DNA of 64,000 nucleotides from Glandiceps talaboti (GCF_964340395.1 NC_135555.1:19445615-19509614), one strand, 5' to 3'; positions 1 through 13,591 are shown, counted from the stretch's first letter. A program made the numbers and translations. The notes: generated from the letters alone by a model not told the origin.

Positions 1-390
1 ATTATCAACAATGTGTCAAGGTAAATTCACCTCGCCTCGGCTCCAGAGCATAACTCACAGTATGTTCCATGTTGTCAACTGCGAATCGTATATCAATGGT
101 CTTTTGAATAATTATTTTGACACGTTTGAATATTTCAATTATACAGACTAATTATCTTACCAAAAATACTGTTGTAATAAGTACATTGTACCACACTTGG
201 TTCGTGTTGACTAACAAATAACTAAGTATGGTTCTATGCAAACTGATATCCCTAACAGAGCCCTGCTGATGTGCAATTCAAGTTCACATTTGTTTCAAAA
301 GTCGTTATACTAGATTATCAAACGCCAATTTTAGACACAATCGTAACCTTGGTTACATGACTCCGATGTGTATTATTACACGTAGATGAA

Positions 391-505
391 GCAGATTAAA
401 TTTACCACGCTGTAAGTAAGAAGAGTGTCATTCAGTTTGACTCTGCCGAGCTTTTACCCGGGTACTCCGCTGAGTCCTCCTGCATAATTAGCACTGAACC
501 CATGA
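391..505 (+). mobile_element. SINE body fragment, same family as 16931
   Basis: Matches the body of the 16931 SINE in order: ATTAAATTTACCACGCTGTA, GTTTGACTCTGCCGA, CGGGTACTCCG and AGCACTGAACC. The tRNA-like head is missing. Confidence 0.6.
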
Positions 506-1597
506 GGGATGGCCCTCACTGGACTTCTTGGAGGGGGGGGGATAAGTGTTTATATATTTAAAGCACTATCCAATATAAATAATATTAGTAGTATTATGTA
601 GTATATAATTATTGATATCAAGTACTTCGGAAAATCAAGTTACATAGATACATATCTATAAATAGGTAGAGAGCGGTGTGTATACAGAGAGGCTGTGTAA
701 AATTTGCTCTATAGATGTATGCATATGTCAGCTCTATATGCGGTAAGAAACAAAATTATAGTATGCTTAACTTACTTAACTGACCACACTTCACACTTTT
801 TTTGTTTGTGGGTTCAATTTTCTATGCTGTGACCATAGACCCTTAGGGTCTATGCTGTGACTAATATAATTTCAACTCAATATCCGTTTTTATTTACGAA
901 GTAAAGATATTCTGGCAAAATTGATTACACACGAACAACCAGTCTTCCTTTCTGAAGTGTTCTGGTTTATCTACATGTACCTGTATCGTAGAAGCCAACA
1001 CATCAACACCATGGATATAATACATACACGTATGGCAACATCAAATGAAAAGGGGTTGTAATTAGTTATGGTAAGTTGAACACACTGTTTGAGCAATGTT
1101 GTTGATAGCTAGTTCTGTCTCTAGTTTTGACACATTTTCATTTGTGAGCCTAGATCTGAAAAAGAATCGGCTGACAGGAACTATCTATTTCTGCACTCAG
1201 ACAAGGAAGAGTCTGTGTACAACATGACGCAGTCCTTGGCTTTCTTGTCAGTGTGTTTTGTTTTGTGCAAATCGCCGTAAACCATTTTGCATTCATAACT
1301 CTTCTAATAGCACCGCTAGCTAGTTCGGTAATATGATCTCGCTCAATACCAGAGTAATGTACATGGCAAAATATCACTTTCAAAATGATCGGAAAGTCTA
1401 AAAAAAAAGAAGAAGAAGCCATTTGGAAAATAATATACAAAGACTCACTATATCTATAAAATATACATTAAAATTAAATACATTTGTAAACGAAGTATCA
1501 CATTTCATATAATGCATTCAAAATGACATGATGAAACATACAGTAAACAAGTGACTGCAAATGTATTATATGCCATGTGTTGAATTCAAACTACCAT
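506..1597. other. No gene seen
   Basis: AT-rich sequence after the SINE fragment. A C/G homopolymer at 531-541 and a short repeat of GACC..TAGGGTCTATGCTGTGA (about 823 and 845) are the only patterns noticed. The 96-codon minus frame has no recognisable domain. Confidence 0.5.
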
Positions 1598-2076
1598 ACA
1601 ACCAAGATCGGGGTTGTATGGAAAGTGTTGTCTAGGCAACAATGATGAAACAATAGTCATTTTTCCCTTTGACTATACAGCTTCAATAGCAGAACCGTCA
1701 TTGAAAATAGTTTTCACATGTACAACAAATCATTTTGAGACAAGTGCGGTATAATTAGAGTGTATCACTCTCATGCATTCACTATAATAAGTCACCTTAT
1801 CTCAACAAGGTTCAATGTTGTGTTTGGTAAACAGATCAGGAGTGGAGATTATTCATATTAAACATTTGTTTTGGCCAAAGTGTAAAATGGTACTGTAGTA
1901 AATACAATGTTGCAATGACTATCTCAAAAAAAAAATACTACATACTCAATAAGGTCGGCGCCCTGGCACTAACTGAGCGGTGTTGTTTTGAAAGGGGAAA
2001 AAAAATAAAGCTTGTTTCATTTATAATGACGTTGCGTAGACTACACTTTCCATACAAACCCCCTGGTCTTGGTTGT
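1598..2076. repeat. MITE-like inverted-repeat element
   Basis: Arms 1598-1640 (start ACAACCAAGATCGGGG) and 2031-2076 are imperfect inverted copies over about 43 bp, sharing GTATGGAAAGTGT. The inner end of the left arm carries GTTGTCTAGGCAAC, an X-box look-alike, which here is part of the repeat. The 390-bp interior has no gene. Confidence 0.55.
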
Positions 2077-2429
2077 AATTATGTTGAAACCACAATATTA
2101 TTACATTTCAAAGGATTCATACATAATCAAAAACCTTGTGTCGTTGCTAGGGTTGTTGCCATGTTGGAATGTTTGGTAAAAACCAAAACACATTTGTTTT
2201 AATACATCATATCTGGTCATATCCTGTTGGACGTTAATTATATCATATATCCATTATGTGCGAGAACTCGTAATAATTGGAGACTAGTAAATCAATAATT
2301 TACACCCCGTGAATTGCAACAAAAATGTTTTAATGACAAAAGCAAATAAATCGTATGTTTCCACTGACGAAGATAGCATACCCTCACACTAATCCATCAG
2401 TGTAAAGTGATGATACATAGAAAATGGGA

Positions 2430-2465
2430 GGGGGGTCGAATGGACAGACAGACAGAGAGACATAC

Positions 2466-2534
<69 letters not shown>

Positions 2535-2615
2535 AACAGACTGACTGACTGACTGACTGACTGACTGACTGACAATCAAATAAACAAACAAACAAACAAA
2601 CAAGACGGACGGACG

Positions 2616-2650
<35 letters not shown>

Positions 2651-2658
2651 TGACAGAC
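2430..2658. repeat. Compound GACA/GACT/AAAC/GGAC microsatellite
   Basis: About 230 bp in which the tetranucleotide changes by one base from block to block. All long minus-strand frames here are repeat translations. Confidence 0.9.
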
Positions 2659-2659
2659 A

Positions 2660-4777
2660 TTGTAGTGTATTTACAAAGATGGTTTAATTGGAGAAGTGAT
2701 AAGACTATGTTCACTTATGTCTATTCCCATAAATATTATCTGGTGTATATTTTAATTCGACACACATCCATGCATCACTATAGACCACAGCGTGCCCTTG
2801 GCAAGATCGGTCTGGATATAATAGTAAAAGCAAGAAAGGCGCGAGGTAATTGAAAAGGAATAACTGAAATTGTAGAAGCCGTGCACCTGCAAACTGATAT
2901 TTCTTGAAAGAGCTTTGGTACTCCCAGCCTTTGTACCGTGGGTTTACTTCAGTTACATCCATATAATGGCACTGACAGCAACAACCTATGAATTTCTATA
3001 TAGTAAAATCTCTTCCAATACGTGTATGCAGTTAGTACAATTGTACGATGGCATAATGTATGTTCGATGATATTTGACAATATTACTCCTCTTCTAAAGG
3101 AATTTTTAACTTGAAATTTTACTATAGTCGGCAAATAAGGTACTAAGTTGTACACATAAATTCAACAAGTGGAAATTGAAAATAGTCTTGAATTCACTGT
3201 GGGTTTTCTATCAGCTTGTTGCATGTTATAACATGTATCCACAAATTGATTCTGTAGAATGAATGACTCGTGACAATTGTATAATTTCAAAGTGCCATGT
3301 GGATGACAATTACAGTTTTGTCATTAAAAAATGACCATTCTATATGTTTTCGTACTTGAAAATGTTGTGCCACATATAAACCAAGTCCTTGTTTGTAACT
3401 AAATAATTGTTTAAAAAAAATGTTATTGTATATGATTAAGAAATGGTGACTTGTAAAAATAATCGGATAAATAAAATTAATCATTACATAATTTCTAGTC
3501 TCTGTACGTCACCGCCAATCCGTGCACGTCACTTCCTGTCTGTGTACGTCACTTCCTGTCTGTGCACATCACATTCAGTCTGTGCATCATATGCATCCGT
3601 CATTTCCCAATATATTCAAACGTCACCATGCATGAATTATTTGATTTACTTGATGAGTTTACTTGTTATGGAGAATGATTACGTATTTATAAAAGCTAAA
3701 TTTAAAATGTATTTGTAAGTTTTATTACAAAAGACGCCTGTTGCACAATTGCAAAACAACATTTTCTAGGCTTTAAATCATGCCTTTTATTTCCAACTAT
3801 GCTTCATTACGTGGATACGACAAAGGATATTTTCAACAAATAATTACACATTTAGAGTTAAGGAGGCGGTATAACCTTTCATTAGGTTTGCATTTATCTA
3901 CGTTATTAGCTCAACCCTAGTATGGTAGTTAAATTGAAAGACTAAGCAAATATTTACAACTTCGTATTTTTTGAGAAAGTAAAATGTGTTAAAAATCGTA
4001 TGTTGTTGCCACCTCCAAATGTCTGTCACCTTCTCTGGAAAATCACACACATTTGGTCAATTGTTTACAATTACAGTAACCTTGGAAACAGCAGTGTTAG
4101 TCAACAATGGTGGGAAGGGACTTATCACGGTGTTATTGCGAGGAACATCTTACTAAAGGCGTTAATTTGCCAAAGCCGTGAAAGTAACTTCAATTGAGAG
4201 AAAGTACTTTGAAAGCAAAGTAAAAAAAAAATGTAGAGTGTGACAATATCTCACGACTGACTTGTTTGATGAAATGGAGTGTTTGTTAGTCTGTGCATTC
4301 GCACTAAAATATATTAGTAGTCGGTGTAAATTAGTCCAGAACGATTGGCGCCAGTAGTACCCGAACAGTGACACAATATCAGTAATTGCTGAGAAACTGG
4401 AATTATTGCGTACCCTACAAGATCCTTTCTCATTTGAAATCATTGAAAGTGTCAAGTATGTTTTTCATATCATTGTCAGTTGAAACCTTTGAGCCTGAAC
4501 CCACGCATACAAAAAAACCGTCGCTTACACATGGTGGATCCATCTAAGACAGTGTCAACAAGTGTTGCTACTCAAAATAAAAACTCTCGTGAGTCTAATA
4601 GGGCATATAAAATGTGATAATTTACTACATACAGTGTCATATTAATCTAGTACCTACACTTATCAAAATAACACGAACATGTAAAACATCACTGATTGAT
4701 ACCAATTAATACATTTACTATTATCTATTTAGCTCTGAACGATTATAATCAATTATTTACCCGTCTGTCCGTCCGTT
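2660..4777. other. No gene seen
   Basis: Scattered frames under 100 codons without recognisable domains. A repeated GTACGTCACTTCCTGTCTGT block (3505-3590) is a small local duplication. Confidence 0.45.
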
Positions 4778-4910
4778 TGTATGTATGTATGTATGTATGT
4801 ATGTATGTATGTATGTATGTATGTATGTATGTATGTATGTATGTATGTATGTATGTATATGTGTGTGTGTGTGTGTGTGCGTGCGTGCGTGCGTGTGTGT
4901 GTCTGTGTTT
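4778..4910. repeat. (GTAT)n-(GT)n-(GTGC)n microsatellite
   Basis: GTAT array of about 80 bp passing into GT and GTGC. Overlapping frames are not genes. Confidence 0.9.
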
Positions 4911-5146
4911 GTGAAATTTCAAATAAATCTTATACCTTCAATATTCAAGGCTTTACTACAAAAGTTGACTTCGTTGTATGGGGTCACATGTCTGACAGTC
5001 GGATAAACAGGTCGTGAGGCACTCGATCATACACTTGAGAATGTTTGAGTTAGACTACTTTAATCACGACAAAGTTGTTGTAGGATTGCTCGTATATATA
5101 TCACAGACAACTCACTTGTCTGTGTATTTATGCATTGGTCGCTTCG

Positions 5147-5230
5147 TACCGCCACGAAATGGGAAAAAATATCGATGACTTTATTCGTAATTGTGCATTG
5201 TGTTATTTGAAACAGCAAACTAAAGATATT
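5147..5230 (+). pseudogene. Possible Ty3/Gypsy integrase zinc-binding scrap
   Basis: The translation RHEMGKNIDDFIRNCALCYL resembles the C-terminal half of the HHCC zinc-binding region of Gypsy-type integrases (general form MxKDIxDFVxxCxxC). Only about 28 codons match and nothing on either side supports it. Confidence 0.3.
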
Positions 5231-5662
5231 AGTCTTACAACATGCACTGTATGTTTCTGTGCTGTTCTGTTTGACGTCTCCTGTATCTGTCTTACACTGC
5301 CCAGATCACATAATATAACATACAGGTAATATCCTTATATCTTGTAGATGCACGTCCGTGGTTGCTTTTTTTTTTAAAGAAAGGAGTCTTCCAGACTCGT
5401 CTGTACATCCTTTGTACCACTTGTCGTGACAGCTTTAGATGTAGTAATGATTTAATACTGGCTGACTATAACCAATAGTGCGTCTTGGCATCGAGACAAA
5501 ACAGTCCGTGTAAGTCTGCTTAGCACGTGTATGACACAATCAGTGCGATGAGACTCTAGAGTAGGTGATCGATATGAGCTCATAATTGTTACCTCGTTGC
5601 CCTATTATCATGGTAATCTGCGTGTGCGTGAGTAGCGAGTAAAACTCGACTTGACAACCAGT

Positions 5663-5708
5663 ACATACATACATACATACATACATACATACATACATAC
5701 ATACATAC
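5663..5708. repeat. (ACAT)n microsatellite
   Basis: About eleven ACAT units. Confidence 0.85.
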
Positions 5709-5799
5709 AAATTATAAATACTGTTCTTGTGTGATATAATGTTAGCTCTGGTCTAACTTTCTTGGGGTGCAGTTAGAGGAGGGAGGGTGGGGGCGGGGT

Positions 5800-5801
<2 letters not shown>

Positions 5802-5879
<78 letters not shown>

Positions 5880-5912
5880 GATAGATAGATAGATAGATAC
5901 ATACATACATAC
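5802..5912. repeat. (TA)n-(GATA)n-(CATA)n array
   Basis: Nearly pure TA for about 75 bp, then GATA and CATA units that abut the end of the Penelope-like fragment. Confidence 0.9.
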
Positions 5913-5918
5913 AACTTC

Positions 5919-6419
5919 TTACATTGTAGCGTGCCGCCATTTACTGATTAATTCAGTTCTGCTGTTCAAGGTCGTTGATTTGTCGGCAGTTATAATAAAA
6001 TATTTTTCCCAGAGACATAGTTGACATCGTTTGGTAACATTTGAGTATGAGGAAGCCTGCTTGAGAACTGACCAGTGTATGTCGTAATTGGTTTTGCAGT
6101 CTTTTAGGTGCCAAATGTTCCAGTATTTGCTGAGTGCAGTGTCTTTCTTCTTGTGATCAAGTTTAAATGAAGACTTGTGGTTGTTAAACCTGCTTTTGAA
6201 TTCTGTGTCACTAACACCTATGTATGATTTGTGATCTTGGTTAGTGGTGACTGTTGCTTTGTAAACAATGCTTTTTATGAGGCATTTTCCTGCGAGTGGG
6301 GCACTCCTTTGGTTTCCTGCAGTTACAGGTACATTGTTGTGAATTAGTATTTTTCCATTGATGGGTATTAGTGGCCTTAATAATGTTCTTGTTAATAATG
6401 CGATCGAGTATGGTTTTAC
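5919..6419 (-). pseudogene. Penelope-like retroelement fragment (GIY-YIG region)
   Basis: A stop-free minus-strand frame of 166 codons without an ATG (stop TAA 5919-5921). It contains IVYKATVTTNQDHKSYIGVS, FKSRFNNHKSSF, SKYWNIWHLKD, CQLCLWEKYFII and a final LISKWRH. This is the arrangement of the GIY-YIG endonuclease at the C-terminus of Penelope-like elements. The reverse-transcriptase part is missing. The 3' end abuts GATA/GTAT repeats and a TA array. Confidence 0.75.
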
Positions 6420-6440
6420 TTACAATTCCGATTTCACTCT

Positions 6441-6441
<1 letters not shown>

Positions 6442-6498
<57 letters not shown>

Positions 6499-6517
6499 CA
6501 TTCAATCAATCAATCTT

Positions 6518-6571
<54 letters not shown>

Positions 6572-6732
6572 GCAAGCAATCAATCGATCGACCAACCGAC
6601 CGATAGACCTGTCCACCAGCCAACCAACCAACCAACCATCAATCCATGAATCGATCAATCGATCCATCCATCCATCCATCCATCAACCGACCGACAGACC
6701 AACCGACCAACCATCCAATCAATCAATCAATT
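6442..6732. repeat. (AATC)n array with diverged tail
   Basis: AATC units decaying into ATCG, ACCG and ATCC variants. The 92-codon SINQ-type frame is its translation. Confidence 0.9.
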
Positions 6733-6734
6733 TC

Positions 6735-8280
6735 CAAGACTGTGAATAGACATCCAGATACAAGATATCACCATATATAAATCTCCGGAGGAATAACAAA
6801 AAACTTGACAATCATTTACAATATAACGGTTTCAGGCAACCGTCGGTTAGGAAGATAATTTCTTCCTTTTTTGCTACGTACACATTTGATCAGTATCTGC
6901 TAATAAAATATATCTCACAAATTTACGAGTAAGTCGGAATTTTTAACAATAAAATCACCTATTCTTTTAAAATGTCGATTTATATATTTTTTCACTTCCA
7001 AAAAATATTCAAGAAGAAAATAAAATTTTCGTATTTTCACAGAGAGGAAAAATTGCCTTCGAGACACATACACACCCAAGTTGTTGTCTGTATATGTCAA
7101 ACAACTTGGGCCGTCTCTTTAGGCTGCACTCAAGAGTGTCGGACATTTTCTACTCGACTCTAATGAACACTTATAAGAGGACACATTAGGCTATCGGCAG
7201 TATTAAGGGAGTACATTTGCTTGTAATCAGAGAAGTCCCTCTAGCTTGTCAATTAGTCCTAAGTTCAAAGTCACTTACAATTACGAGTGGAATCTATATC
7301 TAATTTTCTGAAGACAACACCCCAAACATCATCTGTCCTTGTATTCCAAGTAATTGATACAAGAAAGTAACATACACATGTACAAAAAACCTAAACGTTA
7401 AAAGTATAAAATACAGTTTTAGAAGAAGCTGAAATTGAAGGATGAAAACAAAAATATAAATTGGACAAATGGAGAACATTTACAGCAGAAAATGAGACGC
7501 AATGGTAACAGTACACAGCAATTTACAAACTCTAATATGCGGGGATTACCGCGTAAATATTTTCAACGCTGGTAATGATAGACGTCGTTAACACGTGTCT
7601 TCACGGAGAATGAAATATGGCCTCAGCTTGCTGCAAGAAATTCGATGCTAGCTGCACGTATTTTTCTTAGTCTGTTAGCCGAGGTATGAAAGAGAAAAGT
7701 AAAAGCCACTTTTATCGACATAATCAAGCAAACTGTGTTTGAAATTGTCCTTACATACGCAGACCAACATGATGCGATTTAGAAATGTACGATCAAAACG
7801 TTTCAACACGAATCGTAACGACTGTTCTGGTTTAAAAGAGATACCTAATCAGTATTCACATTGGTTTTTATAAATGTATGCAGGCAGTGGTGATCAATGT
7901 TTATGTATATTGAAAACTCTAGTGACAGATTTTGTCTCTTATAACCAGATTTAATAGCGTTTAGCTTTTTATAAGTCAGTTGTAATAATCTGTCACGGTC
8001 GCATAGGTATTACTAACAATCTTGTTTCGGATAGATGTTTGTACCCGACTGTACATATACCTTACGACTCAATCACTGGTATCAATAAGTAACCCTTTGG
8101 TTACATAGGATGATGACAATCTGACTGCGATATCCCATTACTGTAAAATACGGTACTGACATTTCAGTGATTCGAGAAATTCATTATGTTACTTTAGATT
8201 TTGTATATGTTGATGCAGCAGTACAAGTTTGATAATATAAAATACAAAAATTCGTATGGTATCTCCAACTGTGATTATTA
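6735..8280. other. No gene seen
   Basis: AT-rich; short frames only. At 7651 a small frame MLAARIFLSLLAE precedes a GTATGA, but its phase is 0, unlike the first exons of the gene family, so it is not called. Confidence 0.45.
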
Positions 8281-8282
8281 AA

Positions 8283-8432
8283 GATGATGATGATGATGAT
8301 GATGCTGGTGGTGGTGGTGGTGGTAGTGGTGGTGGTGATGATGACGATGATGACGATTATGACGATGACGATGGCGATGACGATGACGATGACGATGATG
8401 ATGATGACGACGATGATGAGGACGATGGTGAC

Positions 8433-8486
<54 letters not shown>

Positions 8487-8487
8487 A
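8283..8487. repeat. (GAT)n/(GGT)n/(GAC)n trinucleotide array
   Basis: 205 bp of GAT with GGT and GAC interruptions. It gives Asp-, Met-, His- and Ser-rich frames on both strands, none trusted as genes. Confidence 0.9.
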
Positions 8488-9168
8488 CGAAAGAAACAAG
8501 ATAACTATTCCTAGTACGTTTCCCATATTTTGATCTTATCAGTTCATTCATAGAGCAGGCACAAGAAGATCCTTTGTCAAATTACAAAATAATGTCTTTC
8601 TATCTGAGTGAGTATAGCAAAGAGATTATCTCATGCAATGACCACGGTTTTCTCGATTTTGTAAATAGTGAACGGGCAGTAGTGATTGTAGCTGACAAGT
8701 GCTCACGACACTATCATCGTATCATCAATTCTAATTGACGACAGGGCTGCGTAATCATGACGATATATAGAGTGAACGTTATATCTAACGTCCAGCAAAC
8801 ATTGCCCACGATGTAGAACGTAAATGAACTGTTTCAAACCATATCAGTACAGGCTATCTTGATTTTTTATAAACCGATATACACAGTGAGATTGTATTTT
8901 ATAATTTGTTTAGAAGATGGCAAATGTAATCAAAGAGAGTGGTGATTGAATCACTGGATTCTACTCAGCCATACCAGCCGTTTGTGACGTTGTAAAACCC
9001 TCGATACTGTGAGTGGATTACCCAAGTCAGGCAACATTAACAACGCATCAATTTGATATTTTGAATACAGAAATGTGATAATAGATACCCCCATTCCATT
9101 GAGTTTAAAGTGATCGATTATATTTCTATTTATCAAGAAAATCAGATTGTTATCAAAATAATAGAATC

Positions 9169-9297
9169 GTGTATGTATGTATGTATGTATGTATGTATGT
9201 ATGTATGTATGTATGTATGTATGTGTGTGTGTATGTATGTATGTATGTATGTATGTATGTATGTATGTATGTATGTTGTTGCTGCTGCTGTTGTTGT

Positions 9298-9331
<34 letters not shown>

Positions 9332-9350
9332 GTTGTTCTTGTTCTTGTTG
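9169..9350. repeat. (GTAT)n followed by (GTT)n
   Basis: GTAT array of about 105 bp joined to a GTT/GCT array of about 80 bp. Confidence 0.9.
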
Positions 9351-10177
9351 TGTGCAGTGTTTGTTTCGTCAATTTAGATGATGATATTTTGTGCGGTGAA
9401 AATGATTTCTCTACACGTCATCCAACAACTCTTTATAACTGTAAACCACTAGTCATAACGTATTCCTTGTAGGAAACCTTTCACCAAGTATTAAAGCCTA
9501 TTAAGAGGGAAAGATGTATTAGAGAAAAGAACTACAAGGATATTATCAAAAGCCGCTTCGGGCAAATATATACAACATTGGTGCCAATTAGATATGTAGT
9601 AATGGATCTATGGCATCTTTACTCACCATTTCTCCAAAATAAGATATATTGTAATGTTCATGTTGTCACCAACTATGGGCACACGTACAAAAGCTTTAGA
9701 AAACCTCGCAAGTTGTTTTCCAATTAATCATACCAAGGGACCCGTCAGCTATTCTGGCAGTTATGAACACTCACCATTAGTAATGGTGTCATTTTGTATT
9801 CTATTTATACGAAGATGTAGGTGGTCAGAAGCATTTTGTACCCCAACCTTCAGCCCCCACCCCGAGAAACTGATTAGTTTTTAGAGCCACATAAAGACAT
9901 TGGGTGGCTCTGATTACAGCACCTACCTACACTTGCATTCCTAACTATACATTTGTAATGTATTTGACAAAAAATAATAGAGTGCCGATCAAGTAATTTA
10001 AAAAACTAAAATAACACAAAAGATAAAAAGTGCTACCACTATCGATATTTTATCGGAAGAACTATAAACTTTTGTACTATAAATTCGTTAAATACATATT
10101 TCCTTACGGTGTACTTTTCGATTCTTCATCATGGCGGTGGCGGAATAGAGTATAGTATAGTGGATGGCATGATATAA

Positions 10178-10318
10178 ATAATAATATAATATAATATAAT
10201 ATAATATAATATAATATAATATAATATAATATAATATAATATAATATAATATAATGTAATGTAACGTAATGTAATGTAATGTAATATTATATAATATAAT
10301 TATAATATAATATAATAT
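10178..10318. repeat. (ATAAT)n pentanucleotide array
   Basis: Pentanucleotide TATAA units with a short GTAAT variant block in the middle. Confidence 0.9.
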
Positions 10319-10354
10319 AAACAAAGGATGCTTTAAATAGTTGGTTTCAGCTAC

Positions 10355-10775
10355 TGACGGTATCTACCTCTCCTCAGCGGGGGGGGGGGGGCAACTCCCA
10401 TAGACGGCAATACCTGGAGGACCCGCGCGAAAGGGTCGGGTTTTTATGCTGGTTGGTATCAGAAAGGGTATACTTTTCATGAGGTGGTGATATGAGAAAG
10501 GGTCGGGTGAATCAAAACTGGCATTAGTTAACAGAGACTATGCAGTCAACACTGGAAGCATTTCAACCTACCTTCAACACTTCTGTATTCCCATCGTGCA
10601 TTGCCACTCTAGATCTAGGGCTAGCTTCCCCTGGAAGCCCTGGCTTGTAGTGACTTAGACTAATTAAAATGCAACTTGTAATTGGTATCAGAAAGAGTAT
10701 ACTTTTTGCATAAAATTAGAAATGCAACACATTGAGTTACCCCCCCCCCCCCCTCCTCCCGGCTCCTCAGGTAGT
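10355..10775. repeat. Possible MITE bounded by G/C homopolymers
   Basis: A left end with TACCTCTCC, a G12 tract and CAACTC (10360-10398) mirrors the right GAGTTA, C13 tract, CTCCTCCCGG and AGGTAGTA (10734-10775). GGTATCAGAAAG.GTATACTTTT occurs twice inside (10456, 10684) as a direct repeat. The frames over this segment, including a poly-Pro one, are not trusted. Confidence 0.35.
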
Positions 10776-12842
10776 AATACATCGGTTGAAATTGTATTGG
10801 ATATTCTGCAAATAGGGGATGAGAAAGATCTTTTAGAACCGTTCAGAAGTAATACGTTTGTATTAACATCAAAGATTACATATAACGGCATAATAGTATC
10901 AGTTGTCGTACACATCGCCCTACAAACAGTTCGATACCCTGTATTCGCTGATAACATTGCATTTGATGACATGTTTAGGTTTTAACATAACGTCTTTGTT
11001 ACCATGGAAATCGTACTACACCATTGCCATGATTGGAAATCGTTCCAAAGGATAATTACGTATCCGAGCACGACTCTACCAAAGTAATCAACATTTGACA
11101 TTAGGACACACTGAGTGAAAACAACCACCAAAAACACGTTTCCCATACCCTACAATATATATTACAATCACATAAAATTGAATTTGCTGCAAGGAAAGCG
11201 TATGAACACTTCGATATGCCCATAGCACAATGAAATCGTTAACATTTCGACTTTATCGTCTGAATTTCGACAATATTGGATTGGAGAGATACCCTGATAA
11301 TGATGTCGAATAACTGACTTGACTGCAACAGTAAACGACGCCATCATCATTAATTCTTTGCGAACATGATATGGGTGAAACAGAAAATGGATAGATAATC
11401 TACATACAAAGTACTTAACTGTTTTGAATGCATCTAGCGTCCAATTAAAGTTTAGGAGCACAACATTCTAAATACCCATTTTAGTATAACTGTACAATTA
11501 TTTGGCTGACATTTGAAGGTTTAATGGCAACGGTACAGCACGCAAGCTTTCTCGTATAAGTTGTGTGTTTTAAATATACCTTCTATAATATACAGGTATG
11601 AACTTAAAGTGCTCCCGGAGATTAGTTCCTAAAGCGAGAAAGATAATTTAAGAAAATCATTTCATTATAATGGCAGTAATGCTTATCAATTCCATGCATT
11701 TCCCAGAAATGCAATCCCGGGTTTAATAATCGCATGAATGTTTTCTTATCAGTGACACCATAAGAATAAGGATGTCACAGGATCATTCTTTTCCTCAGGA
11801 CCCACTAATTTGTTATTCTCATCTAACTTTTATTCCGCTGATGGGCCTTTAAAAGAATGTATCACAAAAGGTTTAAGTCAAGTAGCATACATCTTCTTTT
11901 TTGTATATACAATGCAAATGTGAGCTCAGCAATACAATGACAGTGCCAGGCAGACTTAAAAAAAAATTGTTTCATTCCCTGTGCCCGAGGGTAAAAGAGA
12001 AAAAAATCCAAACTTCACAAAAATTTCACATACAAACAAGACATAAGACAAAAGAAAAACATACATAGCATTAACGATGTGAGGTCTGTAAATCATTACA
12101 AAAAATCTCAAGATCTTCCCATTTACTTGTACACTTATGTATTGAATTGTTATTCACCGCGGTCTGTTTTTCTGATAATGAACTTTAATCCAATATTTAA
12201 ATGTGTCAAAAGATGGGGCGTGTTCACGGAATTTACTTGTATAAATAACCCTTTTAATTAAAATAAGACATAGATTCACCAATGGGTCTAATCCAAAACC
12301 TAAAATAACAGTTTTATAGTTTAGTTCAATATCCATATTAAAATACCAAATATTGCAATCATTCCAGATCTTAGTAACATATGTGAAATCAAATAGGTGC
12401 TTTAAGTTTTCACAATAAAATACTACAGAAAGGAGCACAATTCATTGTCAACACGTTTTAAACAATCGAGATTAATTTCTACCAGGCAGACTGAAAAGAT
12501 AGCTCGGCTGGCTAACCATCTGTCATGTAATGTAAACATGGAAATTTTCACTAAAGACTCATTTTCGCTTATTTCGATGGAAAACAAAAATGTAAAAATA
12601 AGAATGACTAAAATGTCTTCTTTTGCATAATGTACCAGGCTCAGTGGTAATTGGTAAAAAGTAGTCTTTATGAACTACTTGAAGACTGTAAAATTGCTAA
12701 ATTTATTTTCTGGTAGCGAAAATATCTTTACAGTATTTTGTCTTGAAAACGAAGTCTTGATTAAATGTTATTCAGAGATAGCACATTACGCTTTTAATAT
12801 TTATGCATATCAACCTAATTAATTATGCAAATAATTCTATAA

Positions 12843-13008
12843 TATCATAACTAGGCAAAGCACATAAGCTCGCACAGGGTAGATTCATTTGTGACCGGCT
12901 GATTTGGGTCATTTTCCAGGGGTATTGACCATAAACATTTATTTTATTGAATGACATCTAATTCTCTGACATGGACGAGAAGTAAAGAAAGTCAACACTC
13001 TATGCAGT
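12843..13008 (+). repeat. Dispersed repeat, copy A
   Basis: Starts ATCATAACTAGGCAAAG and ends CAACACTCTATGCAG. An inverted copy is at 45538-45720. The stretch from TTTATTTTATTGAATGACAT through GACGAGAAGTAAAGAAAG is almost identical in both. Confidence 0.7.
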
Positions 13009-13490
13009 TGTTGGTTTCAAAAACCATCATAGCCATTAGATTAATATTGTTCATTTTCAAACAGCCAACTTATCATAGACCCTTCACCAACGTACGTTGG
13101 TCTTTGGACAAATGTTTTGACATGTTGCCGAACATCACTATTTCTCAATTCAACTCGATGATTTAGGAATGTTACTGTACCAACAAACATAGGAAAGTAG
13201 TTATTCTTTTTAGAACATGTAAAAAAATCAATTATCGACAATATAAATGTCAAAACCGCACTTCCACAACCCGGAAATTAAACTGCGCTATGTCATCAGT
13301 GGTCCGTATCGCGTACCGCCGTGCATCAAACTTCCAAATAGTGTAACAATTTCTCCTTGAGGTACAGTGATGCCTCGATACTCGTTACAATGTTACGATA
13401 ATCGTGCCAACAGGCCTACTGTTACAATATTGCAATGCATGGTGATGTTATGTCGCCTATGCTATACGATGATACGATAGCGAGTGGAGA

Positions 13491-13591
13491 ATGCACGTCG
13501 TATATGGAAGGCGCATGCGTAGTCACTGCGCGCCGCAATGCATCCCTGGGAGAACCACCAATTTTTTTCACATAGTATATACGACGTGCAT
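13491..13591. repeat. 15-bp perfect inverted repeat around a CpG-rich spacer
   Basis: ATGCACGTCGTATAT (13491-13505) pairs with ATATACGACGTGCAT (13577-13591). The 71-bp spacer is GC-rich for this window (GCGCATGCG, CTGCGCGCCGC). Possibly a small foldback transposon. Confidence 0.4.

Noticed and set aside
1627-1640. X-box GTTGTCTAGGCAAC as a promoter element
   Set aside because: It lies in the arm of an inverted-repeat element with no gene nearby.
8256-8526. Asp-, Met-, His- and Ser-rich frames on both strands
   Set aside because: All are translations of one GAT/GGT trinucleotide array; several frames are open at once, as expected for a repeat.
9110-9472. 120-codon frame with MYVC repeats and a Val run
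   Set aside because: GTAT and GTT microsatellite translation; the flanking codons have no domain.
10688-10985. Opposing frames with poly-Pro and poly-Gly runs
   Set aside because: Built on a C homopolymer at the edge of a probable MITE; no domain.
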